A DNA stretch of 64,000 bases from Methylophaga sp. (GTDB lineage: Bacteria > Pseudomonadota > Gammaproteobacteria > Nitrosococcales > Methylophagaceae): assembly GCA_030148085.1 (NCBI GenBank), contig JASBUF010000030.1, forward strand, positions 1 through 64,000, in the 5' to 3' direction. Below the pieces are notes generated by a model that was not told where the DNA came from, did not search any database, and was given only the letters and a program-made list of their open reading frames with translations. This document shows positions 36,055 to 44,222 of this stretch, in pieces. Within the stretch, counting starts at the first letter, position 1; every line of letters starts with the position of its first letter. The position numbers and the translations under genes are program-made.

Positions 36055-36681
36055 ATGCCTCCCATGAATCAAGCAACTCGCTCGCGTTATAGCGATACTA
36101 GACAGCAGATCCTCAGCACAGCCCAAGCCATTATCCTAGGTAAAGGCTTCGCCGCGGTTGGCTTGAATGAAATTCTGAAAACTGCAGGTGTACCCAAAGG
36201 TTCGTTCTATCACTACTTCGAATCTAAGGAACACTTCGGCAGTGCACTGCTCGAAAATTATTTCGAGCAATACATGATTCTTCTTGATGAACAGCTCGAC
36301 GATAACGGCTGCCCGGCTGTTGAAAGATTGTTGACTTACTTCACGAATTGGAAAGCGACCCAGTGCGGTGACACCACCACCGATAAGTGCCTGGTCGTTA
36401 AACTGAGCGGTGAAGTGACCGATTTATCAGAAAGCATGCGCCTGGCCCTGAAACAGGGCGCGAACCGCGTTATTAACCGCCTCGCCCGCGTAGTGCAGGA
36501 AGCCATCGACAATAATGAAATTGATATCGAAGGCGATGCCAGAACAGTCACAGAAGAGATGTACTACCTGTGGATTGGCGCCACCCTGCTCACCAAGGTT
36601 AACCATAATCCTGACGCTTTGTATGTCGCCATGAATGCATTGCGCGCCCGCTTAAATCTGCCTCAGGCCGAGACTGCCTGA
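36055..36681 (+). CDS. nemR: NemR-like TetR-family electrophile sensor
   Basis: The 208-residue repressor has the TetR helix-turn-helix VPKGSFYHYFESKEHFG and matches E. coli NemR along its length. Cys112 in DKCLVVKLSGEVTDLSE aligns with NemR Cys106. Lys181 in TLLTKVNH aligns with NemR Lys175. Both lie 69 residues apart, as in E. coli, where they form the redox switch for hypochlorite and reactive aldehydes. Operators of identical sequence precede this gene and yqhD. No clear ribosome site is visible; ATG at 36064 is an alternative start. Confidence 0.88.
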   Translation: MPPMNQATRSRYSDTRQQILSTAQAIILGKGFAAVGLNEILKTAGVPKGSFYHYFESKEHFGSALLENYFEQYMILLDEQLDDNGCPAVERLLTYFTNWKATQCGDTTTDKCLVVKLSGEVTDLSESMRLALKQGANRVINRLARVVQEAIDNNEIDIEGDARTVTEEMYYLWIGATLLTKVNHNPDALYVAMNALRARLNLPQAETA

Positions 36682-36702
36682 GCTTTTTATTTGCCCAAAA
36701 AC

Positions 36703-36717
36703 TAGACGACTGGTCTA
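36703..36717. promoter_or_regulatory. NemR-like operator 2
   Basis: TAGACGACTGGTCTA stands 26 bases before yqhD and is identical to the site upstream of the nemR-like gene. It suggests that repressor and enzyme genes are separate promoters under one regulator. Confidence 0.8.
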
Positions 36718-36742
36718 TTAAATCCAGCCAAGGAGTCCTGTA

Positions 36743-37903
36743 GTGAACAATTTTCAATTCTTTAACCCGACCCGAATCGTTTTCGGTGAAGGCCAGATAA
36801 AGCAGATTGATAGCCTGGTCCCTGAATCAGCGCGTGTACTCGTGCTCTATGGTGGTGAAAGTGCCAGAAAACACGGTACCATCGATGAAGTGCTTAGTGC
36901 GCTGGGTTCACGTCATGTCGAGCAGTTTGGTGGCATTGAAGCCAACCCCGGTTACAGCACCCTGATGCGTGCTGTCGAACAGATCCGCTCAAACAAACTG
37001 GATTATCTGCTGGCTGTCGGTGGCGGTTCTGTCATTGATGGCACCAAGTTCGTCGCTGCCGCCGTTAACTGTGACGGTAACGCCTGGCAAGAGATTCTGG
37101 TTAACGGTGCCAAGAACATTAAGTCCGCACTTCCCTTTGCTAGCGTTTTAACGCTGCCCGCAACCGGCTCGGAGATGAATACCAATTCTGTTATCACACG
37201 CTATGAGACCAAAGAAAAACTGGCTTTCAGCAGTGATCTGGTGTTTCCACAGTTTTCTGTATTGGATCCGACTAAGACCTACACCCTACCTCCTCGCCAG
37301 TTGGCCAATGGTGTTGTCGATGCCTTTACTCACGTTATGGAGCAATACATCACCTATCCGGTCAACGCCAAGGTGCAGGATCGTTTTGCCGAGGGTTTAT
37401 TGCAGACGCTGATAGAAATCGGTCCTGAATTACTTGCTAAACCATCCGACTACAGCTTGCAGGCCAACTTTATGTGGACTGCAACGCTGGCATTGAATGG
37501 TCTCATCGGTGCCGGTGTTCCGCAGGATTGGGCAACACACATGATTGGTCATGAAATTACCGCACTGCACGGCTTAGACCATGCGCAAACTCTGGCGATT
37601 GTATTGCCCGGCATCCTACAGGAACAACGTGATAGCAAGCATAAAAAGTTACTGCAATACGCAGAACGCGTCTGGCAGATCACCGAGGGCGATGAAGCCA
37701 GTCGTATCGATCAGGCTATTGAGCAAACACGCCTTTTTTTCGAACAGATGGGTGTTAAAACCCGTTTAAGTGACTACCGGATTACTGCCGACGCTATTCC
37801 CGCCATGATTCAGCAACTGGGTGACCATGGTCTGAATCAGCTAGGTGAACACGGTGACGTCGATCTGGAGAAAAGTCGTCGCGTACTGGAAGCCTGCGTC
37901 TAA
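36743..37903 (+). CDS. yqhD: NADPH-dependent aldehyde reductase YqhD
   Basis: The 386-residue iron-type alcohol dehydrogenase is close to E. coli YqhD in length and sequence: NPTRIVFGEGQI, AVGGGSVIDGTKF, LTLPATGSEMN, and PQDWATHMIGHEITALHGLDHAQTLAIV. Metal ligands are Asp and His in ANGVVDAFTHVMEQ and the two His in GHEITALHGLDHA. YqhD reduces short and toxic aldehydes with NADPH. The start is GTG at 36743 (GGAG upstream), first in the yqhD-QOR-nemA unit and directly after operator 2. Confidence 0.95.
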   Translation: MNNFQFFNPTRIVFGEGQIKQIDSLVPESARVLVLYGGESARKHGTIDEVLSALGSRHVEQFGGIEANPGYSTLMRAVEQIRSNKLDYLLAVGGGSVIDGTKFVAAAVNCDGNAWQEILVNGAKNIKSALPFASVLTLPATGSEMNTNSVITRYETKEKLAFSSDLVFPQFSVLDPTKTYTLPPRQLANGVVDAFTHVMEQYITYPVNAKVQDRFAEGLLQTLIEIGPELLAKPSDYSLQANFMWTATLALNGLIGAGVPQDWATHMIGHEITALHGLDHAQTLAIVLPGILQEQRDSKHKKLLQYAERVWQITEGDEASRIDQAIEQTRLFFEQMGVKTRLSDYRITADAIPAMIQQLGDHGLNQLGEHGDVDLEKSRRVLEACV

Positions 37904-37918
37904 TTAAAGGAGTGAACC

Positions 37919-38908
37919 ATGTCTAAAGTCGTCAGATTTAATCAAACCGGTGAGCCGGATGTGCTTGAGCTTCGCGATGAGCAGATTCCACCACCCGCCG
38001 AAGGCGAAGTGCAGATCCTTGTTGCCGCCATCGGCCTGAACCGAGCAGAAGCCATGTTCCGCCGGGGTCAATATCTGGAAGCGCCGGAGTTTCCGGCACG
38101 TATTGGGTATGAAGCCGCTGGCACAATTACCGCCTTAGGAGATGGTGTAACGGGTTTCAAGGTGGGTGATGCAGTCAGCACCGTGCCGAACTTCTCCATG
38201 AATCACTACGGCATCTACGGCGAACGGGTCAACGTCCCTGCCAGCGCCCTTGCCTTCCATCCACCGAGCTTAGACTGGGAACATGCTACCGCCATCTGGA
38301 TGCAGTATCTCACCGCCTACGGCGCGTTGATTGATATCGCCAATATGCAGCCGGATGAGTTTGTGCTGATCCCCGCTGCGTCGAGCAGTGTCGGGTTGGC
38401 CGCAATACAACTCTGCAACCTGATTGGCGCAGTACCTATCGCCTTAACCCGTAACAGAAGTAAAAAACAGGATTTGCTCGATCATGGCGCTCAGCATGTT
38501 GTCGTCAGTGAAGAAGAGGATGTGATCGCTGCCGTTGAAAACATCACCAACGGTCAGGGTGCACGAATTGTCTTCGATCCTGTTGGTGGCCCAATGCTGA
38601 ACACCTTAGCTGAGGTCACTGCCCCCCACGGCATTATCTTTCAATACGGTGCATTAAGTCCTGAACCAACGCCATTCCCATTATTCAGCGTGCTGGGTAA
38701 AGGTCTCACCATCCGCGGCTACACCCTATTCGAATTCACCAGTGATCCGGAAGTGCTCGACCGTGCCAAGACAGCTATTTATGGCTGGCTAGAAAGTGGT
38801 CAGCTCAGCCCGATCATCGCACGTACCTTTTCGCTTGATGACATCGTCGAAGCGCACCGTTATCTCGAATCTAACACCCAGCTGGGCAAGATTATTGTCA
38901 CCGTCTAA
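37919..38908 (+). CDS. Zinc-less medium-chain dehydrogenase (quinone oxidoreductase-like)
   Basis: The 329-residue MDR protein has the groES-like N domain (EVQILVAAIGLNRAEAMFRRGQY, IGYEAAGTITALGDGV) and a Rossmann domain with AASSSVGLAAIQLCNLIGA. Zinc-site cysteines are absent, as in quinone oxidoreductases. It likely reduces quinones or activated alkenes with NADPH. It lies 15 bases after yqhD with AAGGAG before its ATG, in the same operon. Confidence 0.88.
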   Translation: MSKVVRFNQTGEPDVLELRDEQIPPPAEGEVQILVAAIGLNRAEAMFRRGQYLEAPEFPARIGYEAAGTITALGDGVTGFKVGDAVSTVPNFSMNHYGIYGERVNVPASALAFHPPSLDWEHATAIWMQYLTAYGALIDIANMQPDEFVLIPAASSSVGLAAIQLCNLIGAVPIALTRNRSKKQDLLDHGAQHVVVSEEEDVIAAVENITNGQGARIVFDPVGGPMLNTLAEVTAPHGIIFQYGALSPEPTPFPLFSVLGKGLTIRGYTLFEFTSDPEVLDRAKTAIYGWLESGQLSPIIARTFSLDDIVEAHRYLESNTQLGKIIVTV

Positions 38909-38929
38909 TCGTTAATAAGGATCCTATCC

Positions 38930-40015
38930 ATGAATCAAACTGCTGATTTACTGACACCGATTAAAGTCGGTGCCATTTCGCTGAAAAACCGTTTTGTTAT
39001 GGCACCGCTGACTCGCAGCCGCGCAGGAGAAGGCATGGTGCCCACCGACTTGATGGTCGAATACTACCGCCAGCGTGCCTCTGCTGGCCTGATTATTACT
39101 GAAGCGACATTGGTCAGTGCGGATGGGGCTGGCTACCCTGCTATCCCCGGTATATTCAGTGATGCTCAGGTCGAAGGCTGGAAAAAAGTCACTGATGCCG
39201 TGCACCAGGCCGGCGGCAAAATCGTGATGCAAATCTGGCACTGCGGCCGGGTAGGTCACACCAGTCTGCTCAATGGTGAATTGCCTATGGCCCCCTCCGC
39301 CATCAAGCCTGCCGGTGAAGTGTTTACCGGCACCGCGATGCAGCCCTATGAGACACCACGTGAGATGAGCCTGCATGATATTGCTCGCGTCAAAGAACAG
39401 TTCCGTCAGGCTGCGCACAACGCACTCAGTGCCGGTTTCGATGGTATCGAAGTACACGGTGCAAACGGCTATCTGCTGGATCAGTTCCTGCGCGATGGCA
39501 GCAACCATCGTAATGACATCTATGGTGGCAGCATAGAAAATCGTGCCCGCCTGTTACTGGAAGTCATAGATGAAGTCAGCAAAATCTGGGGTGCTGACCG
39601 TGTCGGCGTGCGTTTGTCTCCACTACAACCGTTTAACGACATGCATGACAGTAATCCAGAGCAGACCTTCCGCTATGCCGTGGAGAAACTGGATAAATTC
39701 GGTCTTGCTTATCTGCACATTACCGAGATGGGTACTGAAAGCCCGGAAACAGCGGGTCCTGTGTTCCCTATCCACTCGCTGCGTGAGTTATGGCACAGCA
39801 TCTATATGACCAATTTTGATTACAGCCTGGATCGTGCCAACGAGGTTATTGCCAATGGCGAGTTTGACCTTATTTCCTTCGGCAAGCTGTTTATCGCCAA
39901 CCCTGACCTGCCGGTACGTTTCGATAAAAAAGCCACGCTGAATGAGCCTGATCCGGACACATTCTATGGCGGTGATGAGCGCGGTTATACCGACTACCCG
40001 TTTCTCGAAGCCTGA
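38930..40015 (+). CDS. nemA: Old yellow enzyme, N-ethylmaleimide reductase NemA
   Basis: The 361-residue flavoprotein has the FMN-barrel motifs KNRFVMAPLTRSRAGEG, QIWHCGRVGH, FDGIEVHGANGYLLDQFLRDGSNHR and YGGSIENRARLL. In HGANGYL the His and Asn bind the phenolic or carbonyl substrate. NemA-type enzymes reduce activated C=C bonds and nitro groups with NADPH. In E. coli nemA is controlled by NemR, which fits this operon. Confidence 0.95.
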   Translation: MNQTADLLTPIKVGAISLKNRFVMAPLTRSRAGEGMVPTDLMVEYYRQRASAGLIITEATLVSADGAGYPAIPGIFSDAQVEGWKKVTDAVHQAGGKIVMQIWHCGRVGHTSLLNGELPMAPSAIKPAGEVFTGTAMQPYETPREMSLHDIARVKEQFRQAAHNALSAGFDGIEVHGANGYLLDQFLRDGSNHRNDIYGGSIENRARLLLEVIDEVSKIWGADRVGVRLSPLQPFNDMHDSNPEQTFRYAVEKLDKFGLAYLHITEMGTESPETAGPVFPIHSLRELWHSIYMTNFDYSLDRANEVIANGEFDLISFGKLFIANPDLPVRFDKKATLNEPDPDTFYGGDERGYTDYPFLEA

Positions 40016-40023
40016 GAACAGAT

Positions 40024-40033
40024 CCCCCCCCCC
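40024..40033 (+). repeat. Homopolymeric C10 tract before a start codon
   Basis: Ten consecutive C lie 13 bases before the ATG of the PQQ/SMP-30 gene and just before AGGAGG. The tract is outside coding sequence, so length change could affect expression but not frame. Confidence 0.8.
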
Positions 40034-40046
40034 AACAGGAGGAACA

Positions 40047-41981
40047 ATGAAACTTAAAACCTTATCTTTAGCCACCCTCGCCGCAAGCGCCGTTGGCATT
40101 CTATCAGCGCCCGCTATGGCCGATCGTGCTTCGGCAGAAGCCAATCTGCATAAACTCAACCTACCTGAAGGCTTTCAGGTTGAGGTTTATGCTGAAGTGC
40201 CCGGTGCCCGTCAAATGGCTTTCGGTCAGTCTACCGGTACTGTGTTTGTCGGCACCCGCGGTAAAAACGTCTACGCCGTGGTCGATAAAAACAAAGATCG
40301 TCAGGCCGACGAAGTGGTCACCATTCTTGATGATCTCAAAGTCGGCAATGGCGTTGCCATGTATCAGGGCAACCTCTACGTAGCGGAGCAAAACCGTATT
40401 GCCCGCTATGCCGCCCCCGGTTTCGATTTGACGCTGCCCTTCAAGGATATGCGTGAAGTCGTGTTTGAAGACCTGCCGGACAACCCACATCACGGCTGGC
40501 GTTATATTGACTTTGGACCGGATGGCAAACTCTATGTGACTGTTGGTGCGCCTTGTAATATCTGTGATGTTACAGGTTATGAAGGCACGATTATCCGTAT
40601 GAATCCGGATGGCACAGAGCCTGAAATTTATGCTCAAGGTGTGCGTAACTCTGTCGGTATCGACTTTCACCCTGAGACTGGTGCGCTCTATTTCACCGAT
40701 AACAATGTGGATATGATGGGCGATGACAACCCACCTGGTGAGTTCAATAAAGCGGCGCAAGCCGGAATGCATTTCGGGTTCCCGTTTTACGCCAGCGGTC
40801 ATGCGCAACATGATGACTGGAAAGACAAACAACCACCGCAGGAAGTCACCTTCCCTGAAGTCGAATTTCAGGCACATACCGCTAATCTGGGCTTTAAGTT
40901 CTACACCGGCACAATGTTTCCAGCGGAATATCAGGGTGATGCAATCGTTGCTCAACATGGTTCGTGGAACCGTACCGATCCGATTGGTTACCAACTGGTA
41001 CGAGTGACCTTTAACGATGCCAATGAAGTCAGCGGTCATGACGTCTTTATTAATGGCTGGTTGAATGACGGTGAAGCCTGGGGTCGCCCAACCGATGTGC
41101 TGCAATTACCGGACGGCTCATTACTGGTATCCGATGACTTTAACGGTGTGATTTACCGCATCAGTTACGGCGAAGCTGAGAAAGCAACGTCAACAGCCTC
41201 TGCGTCTTCGACAACCGTCACCGGTTTGAACATGCCTGAATCTGCCATCGCCCATCCCGATGGTCGGGTCTTCATCACTGAAATCGGTGCGTTCGGCCAA
41301 GGTGGCGACGGTCAAATCACCATCATCAATACCGATGGTTCAAAAAGCGTGCTGGCCGCCGGCCTGAATGATCCGAAAGGTATCGACCTGTTCAACAATG
41401 AACTCTATGTGGCCGATATCGATCAGGTCATCAAAGTCGATTTAGCCGGTAATGTCACGCTGCTGGCTGACAGCAAAACCCTGCCCGGCACCCCTGTATT
41501 TCTGAACGATATCGAGATTGATGGTCTGGGTAATGTCTATGTGTCTGACAGTGGTGATGAAAACGGTAACCATGCCGGCATTTACAAAATCACACCTGAA
41601 CGCGAGATCAGTGAAGTAGTGAATGCTGAGTCCGGAATCCAGCGCCCGAACGGCCTGTTGATGGACGGTGTGGATAGCCTGCTTGTCGCTGACTTCGGCA
41701 CAGGTGACTTGTTCCGCGCCAATCTGGCAACCGGCACTGTCAAAGCCTTAAATCAGGGTTTTGGCGGCGCCGATGGTCTGGTTCGCGATAGCCATGGCGT
41801 GCTCTATATCAGTGACTGGCACAACGGCAAAGTCTGGCAACTGGCTGAACCGATGGCTACGCCACAACTGATTTCAGACAACTTCCAATCTGCTGCGGAT
41901 ATCACCTTCTCTGCAGATGGTCGCTTCTTGCTGGTACCGGACATGAAAGGCGGTGATATGCAGTACCTGCCTGTCCGTTAA
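40047..41981 (+). CDS. Two-propeller exported protein: PQQ sugar-dehydrogenase-like plus SMP-30/NHL-like
   Basis: From the ATG at 40047 the 644-residue product has a signal peptide ending AMA before DRAS. The N-terminal propeller (about 30-375) is sorbosone/glucose-dehydrogenase-like: LNLPEGFQVEVYAEVPGARQ, YIDFGPDGKLYVTVGAPCNI, YAQGVRNSVGIDFHPETG and QHGSWNRTDPIGYQ. The C-terminal part (about 390-640) is a second propeller of SMP-30/gluconolactonase-like or NHL blades: PEGIDLF-like LNDPKGIDLFNNELYVAD, FLNDIEIDGLGNVYVSD and RPNGLLMDG. Sugar dehydrogenases make lactones, so a fused lactonase is a tempting inference. It follows the nemA operon by 31 bases. Confidence 0.85.
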   Translation: MKLKTLSLATLAASAVGILSAPAMADRASAEANLHKLNLPEGFQVEVYAEVPGARQMAFGQSTGTVFVGTRGKNVYAVVDKNKDRQADEVVTILDDLKVGNGVAMYQGNLYVAEQNRIARYAAPGFDLTLPFKDMREVVFEDLPDNPHHGWRYIDFGPDGKLYVTVGAPCNICDVTGYEGTIIRMNPDGTEPEIYAQGVRNSVGIDFHPETGALYFTDNNVDMMGDDNPPGEFNKAAQAGMHFGFPFYASGHAQHDDWKDKQPPQEVTFPEVEFQAHTANLGFKFYTGTMFPAEYQGDAIVAQHGSWNRTDPIGYQLVRVTFNDANEVSGHDVFINGWLNDGEAWGRPTDVLQLPDGSLLVSDDFNGVIYRISYGEAEKATSTASASSTTVTGLNMPESAIAHPDGRVFITEIGAFGQGGDGQITIINTDGSKSVLAAGLNDPKGIDLFNNELYVADIDQVIKVDLAGNVTLLADSKTLPGTPVFLNDIEIDGLGNVYVSDSGDENGNHAGIYKITPEREISEVVNAESGIQRPNGLLMDGVDSLLVADFGTGDLFRANLATGTVKALNQGFGGADGLVRDSHGVLYISDWHNGKVWQLAEPMATPQLISDNFQSAADITFSADGRFLLVPDMKGGDMQYLPVR

Positions 41982-42004
41982 TTCTCTCTCGCTTATACCC
42001 GCTT

Positions 42005-42036
42005 GCCGGGCCCTGCTATCAGGGTCCGGCTTTTTT
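42005..42036 (+). terminator. Terminator of the two-propeller gene
   Basis: GCCGGGCCCTG pairs with CAGGGTCCGGC (one G-T pair) around CTAT and runs into T6A. Confidence 0.88.
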
Positions 42037-42120
42037 ATGCCTGTGGATGAGGTTGCAACCTCGACGCATCGACTGAGTCGAAGTATTATCGATCATAGGT
42101 TGCCATGTGGAGGGAGCCCC

Positions 42121-42459
42121 ATGATTTTCAATTTTGATGAATGGGCAGAACTGGCTAAACAGGACAGTGCAGCCTTTGAGGCCAAACGCCGTGAAACCCT
42201 ACAACAGGCAATAAACGACTGTGCGGGTACCGACCGGGAAAAACGCATGCTCAATGGCTTGCAGTTCAAAGTCGATATGATTCGTCGAAAGCACAAAACG
42301 CCGCTTGGTGCCTGCGTCGCCATTTCTGATATGTTGATGCACAACGTTCGTTATCTGATACATATGGATGTAGCAGACATGTATGAACATGCGCGCCATC
42401 CCCACTTCTCTTCGCCGTCTGCCACCATCATCCCATTCACACACAAACCCAAGCACTAA
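42121..42459 (+). CDS. DUF3135-family protein
   Basis: From the ATG at 42121 (GGAGGGA upstream) the 112-residue product starts MIFNFDEWAELAKQDSAAFE and contains EKRMLNGLQFKVDMIRRKHKTPLGACVAISDML. This matches DUF3135, found in gammaproteobacteria and of unknown function. The longer upstream frame lies over the previous terminator and is rejected. Confidence 0.8.
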   Translation: MIFNFDEWAELAKQDSAAFEAKRRETLQQAINDCAGTDREKRMLNGLQFKVDMIRRKHKTPLGACVAISDMLMHNVRYLIHMDVADMYEHARHPHFSSPSATIIPFTHKPKH

Positions 42460-42543
42460 CCGTCGATTTATGAGTGAGAGATGTCAGTGACAGGATGATT
42501 GAAAAAAGTTTTTCACATTACCCACAATTTCTGTGGAGAAGCA

Positions 42544-42552
42544 TGTGGATAA
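42544..42552 (-). promoter_or_regulatory. DnaA-box-like 9-mer in the 42460-42681 gap
   Basis: TGTGGATAA on the plus strand is the complement of a perfect DnaA box (TTATCCACA). A near-match TGTGGAGAA lies a few bases to its left. No other boxes, AT-rich unwinding element or replication genes are near, so this is not an origin; it could be a chance site. Confidence 0.3.
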
Positions 42553-42681
42553 CTTTCTTGTAACTCGCTAAGTGGTTCTTTTCGGACAAGCTTTAAAAAC
42601 TGCTCATTTTTTAACCAACGCACCAAATATCAGGCTTGACAATTTCGGCCGTATCCCAGGGATAAGACCGTTATCAATGAC

Positions 42682-43176
42682 TTAGCGCTGCGCCTCTTTT
42701 TGCAGCAATATTCGCTTGCGTTCTACACCCCAGCGATAACCTGACAAGGAACCATCACGGCGGATAACCCGATGGCACGGAATCGCTAAAGCCAGTGAAT
42801 TGGCGGCACAAGCGCCAGCTACCGCCCTAACTGATTTGGGGGAGCCGATCTTTTCGGCCAATTCTGTGTAACTACAAGTTTGCCCTGTCGGTACGGTTTG
42901 TAAGGCCTGCCAGACACGCTTCTGAAAGTCGGTACCATGCACGTCCAACTCCAGGTTTAGATCTGAATCCGGCCATTCGGCAAAGTTGAGCACGCGCTGC
43001 AGCCGGGACAGTAAATGGGCGTTATCAGACCCTTTTCGTGCATGTGGATAAATTTCTTTAAGTCCCTCAACCAGTTGTTCAGGATCATCACCCAGTGAAA
43101 TAGCACATACGCCTTTTTCACTGATTGCAACCAAGATACAACCTAGCGAACAGCTGCCCAATTCGTATTCAACCAT
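42682..43176 (-). CDS. ogt: Methylated-DNA-[protein]-cysteine S-methyltransferase
   Basis: The 164-residue repair protein has the active-site motif IPCHRVIRRDG, preceded by the helix-turn-helix region KIGSPKSVRAVAGACAANSLALA. The Cys of PCHR accepts the methyl group from O6-methylguanine once. The N-terminal domain is short and lacks the Ada sensor parts. The ATG at 43176 with GGGAG upstream is chosen over the frame start at 43206. Confidence 0.93.
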   Translation of the reverse strand: MVEYELGSCSLGCILVAISEKGVCAISLGDDPEQLVEGLKEIYPHARKGSDNAHLLSRLQRVLNFAEWPDSDLNLELDVHGTDFQKRVWQALQTVPTGQTCSYTELAEKIGSPKSVRAVAGACAANSLALAIPCHRVIRRDGSLSGYRWGVERKRILLQKEAQR

Positions 43177-43279
43177 TGTGCTGTACTCCCTAGTTCTATT
43201 CTTCAAGCATTACTGCTAAGACAGAACTTAATACGTTATCATCTGACTATACACTCATTAATTACGATGGAGCAGAGCA

Positions 43280-43693
43280 TTGAAACTGCCAGTCATAGTC
43301 AGCTTATTTCTACTGTCTTTTACGGCCCATGCAGGTGGCTTACCACCCGGTGTTTATCGCCATAGTGATGACACTTTGCAAAAGCTCTATGCCGAGTTGC
43401 ACTACCTAAATGAAGTGGGTCGTGAAATCCATTTGAAATATGACGACAAGATGGCAGAAGACCCATCTCAGATGCGTTTCTGTCAGGGAGAGTATGGCTA
43501 TATCGACTCTCGTGCCAGTGCCACCATCGGTATCGCAAACCGTCTCGACAGCCCGAATAAAGACGAATACATTGCAACCGGCTGGAAAGCCTATGAGTGC
43601 ATAAAATGTTCTGGCAAAGTCACCAGCTGCGATGCTATTCCACCGACACTAGATACAATCAAAGCCGAATACAAAGCACAGCAGGCTGAGTAA
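43280..43693 (+). CDS. Small exported protein with cysteines, unknown
   Basis: The 137-residue product appears to start at TTG (43280), with GGAG 9 bases before. It has a signal peptide MKLPVIVSLFLLSFTAHA. The mature part has four cysteines (RFCQGE, YECIKCSGK, TSCDAI), so disulfides are likely in the periplasm. No family was recognised. An ATG at 43267 lies in another frame. It is convergent with the MerR-type gene. Confidence 0.7.
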   Translation: MKLPVIVSLFLLSFTAHAGGLPPGVYRHSDDTLQKLYAELHYLNEVGREIHLKYDDKMAEDPSQMRFCQGEYGYIDSRASATIGIANRLDSPNKDEYIATGWKAYECIKCSGKVTSCDAIPPTLDTIKAEYKAQQAE

Positions 43694-43695
43694 TA

Positions 43696-44091
43696 TCAGT
43701 CTTCAAACGCGGCCAGAATGGCACAGGGTTGTGATTTACCTGCACAGGCGCAATGCTGTGCCAGCTTGCTAAGACTGTCTCTGGCGCGTTGCATCTCACT
43801 AATCTTTTTATCCAGTTCGCTTAAACGAATGCTTGCCAGTTCAAAGGCGCGCTGATGATCTTCACCCGCATCCAATGTAATCAGTTCTCGGATTTCTTTC
43901 AAAGTAAACCCAGCTTCCTGCGCTTTTCGTATAAAACGCAACTGGCGTAGAGCCGCCTTGTCATAACGCCGAATACTGTCATTTTTTTCTGGCGTATCCA
44001 GTAGCCCTTCACGTTGATAATAGCGCACTGTTTCAACCCCAACATCAGCCGCTGCAGCCAACTTCCCGATAGTTAAACCTTGTTCTGACAT
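43696..44091 (-). CDS. MerR-family metal-responsive activator, copper-type by context
   Basis: From the ATG at 44091 the product has 131 residues. The MerR helix-turn-helix reads LTIGKLAAAADVGVETVRYYQREGLL. The C-terminal metal loop is HCACAGKSQPCAIL, with three cysteines. The dimer-helix cysteine typical of mercury MerR is not visible near residue 80, which argues against mercury. It diverges from a copper-type ATPase and its operator lies directly upstream. The frame to 44121 would run through that operator, so 44091 is preferred. Copper is the inferred inducer; silver, gold or other metals remain possible. Confidence 0.82.
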   Translation of the reverse strand: MSEQGLTIGKLAAAADVGVETVRYYQREGLLDTPEKNDSIRRYDKAALRQLRFIRKAQEAGFTLKEIRELITLDAGEDHQRAFELASIRLSELDKKISEMQRARDSLSKLAQHCACAGKSQPCAILAAFED

Positions 44092-44097
44092 TTCCTC

Positions 44098-44129
44098 TTG
44101 ACTCCGTACTATGGTACGCACTTTATAGT
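44098..44129 (+). promoter_or_regulatory. MerR-type promoter of the copper ATPase
   Basis: TTGACT (44098-44103) and TATAGT (44124-44129) are -35 and -10 elements with a 20-base spacer, too long for normal sigma-70 use but standard for MerR activation. Within the spacer CGTAC (44105-44109) and GTACG (44114-44118) form the dyad. It points toward the ATPase and lies beside the regulator start. Confidence 0.8.
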
Positions 44130-44222
44130 GCTAACACATCACTGAAAAAGCAAGACTGGTATCAGTCAAATTAGTGATTTAGATTAGACATTAATCACGT
44201 TTAACGTGTTAAGGAGAGAAAG

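Noticed and set aside
41953-42120. N-terminal extension of the DUF3135 gene from an in-frame upstream start
   Set aside because: It would overlap the two-propeller gene and its terminator, and the family start matches the ATG at 42121.
42480-42680. Replication origin based on DnaA-box-like sequences
   Set aside because: Only one perfect and one imperfect box are present, with no unwinding element and no dnaA, dnaN or gidA nearby.
44098-44121. N-terminal extension of the MerR-type protein to 44121
   Set aside because: The extra codons would run across the -35 and dyad of its own divergent promoter; MSEQ at 44091 is the natural start.
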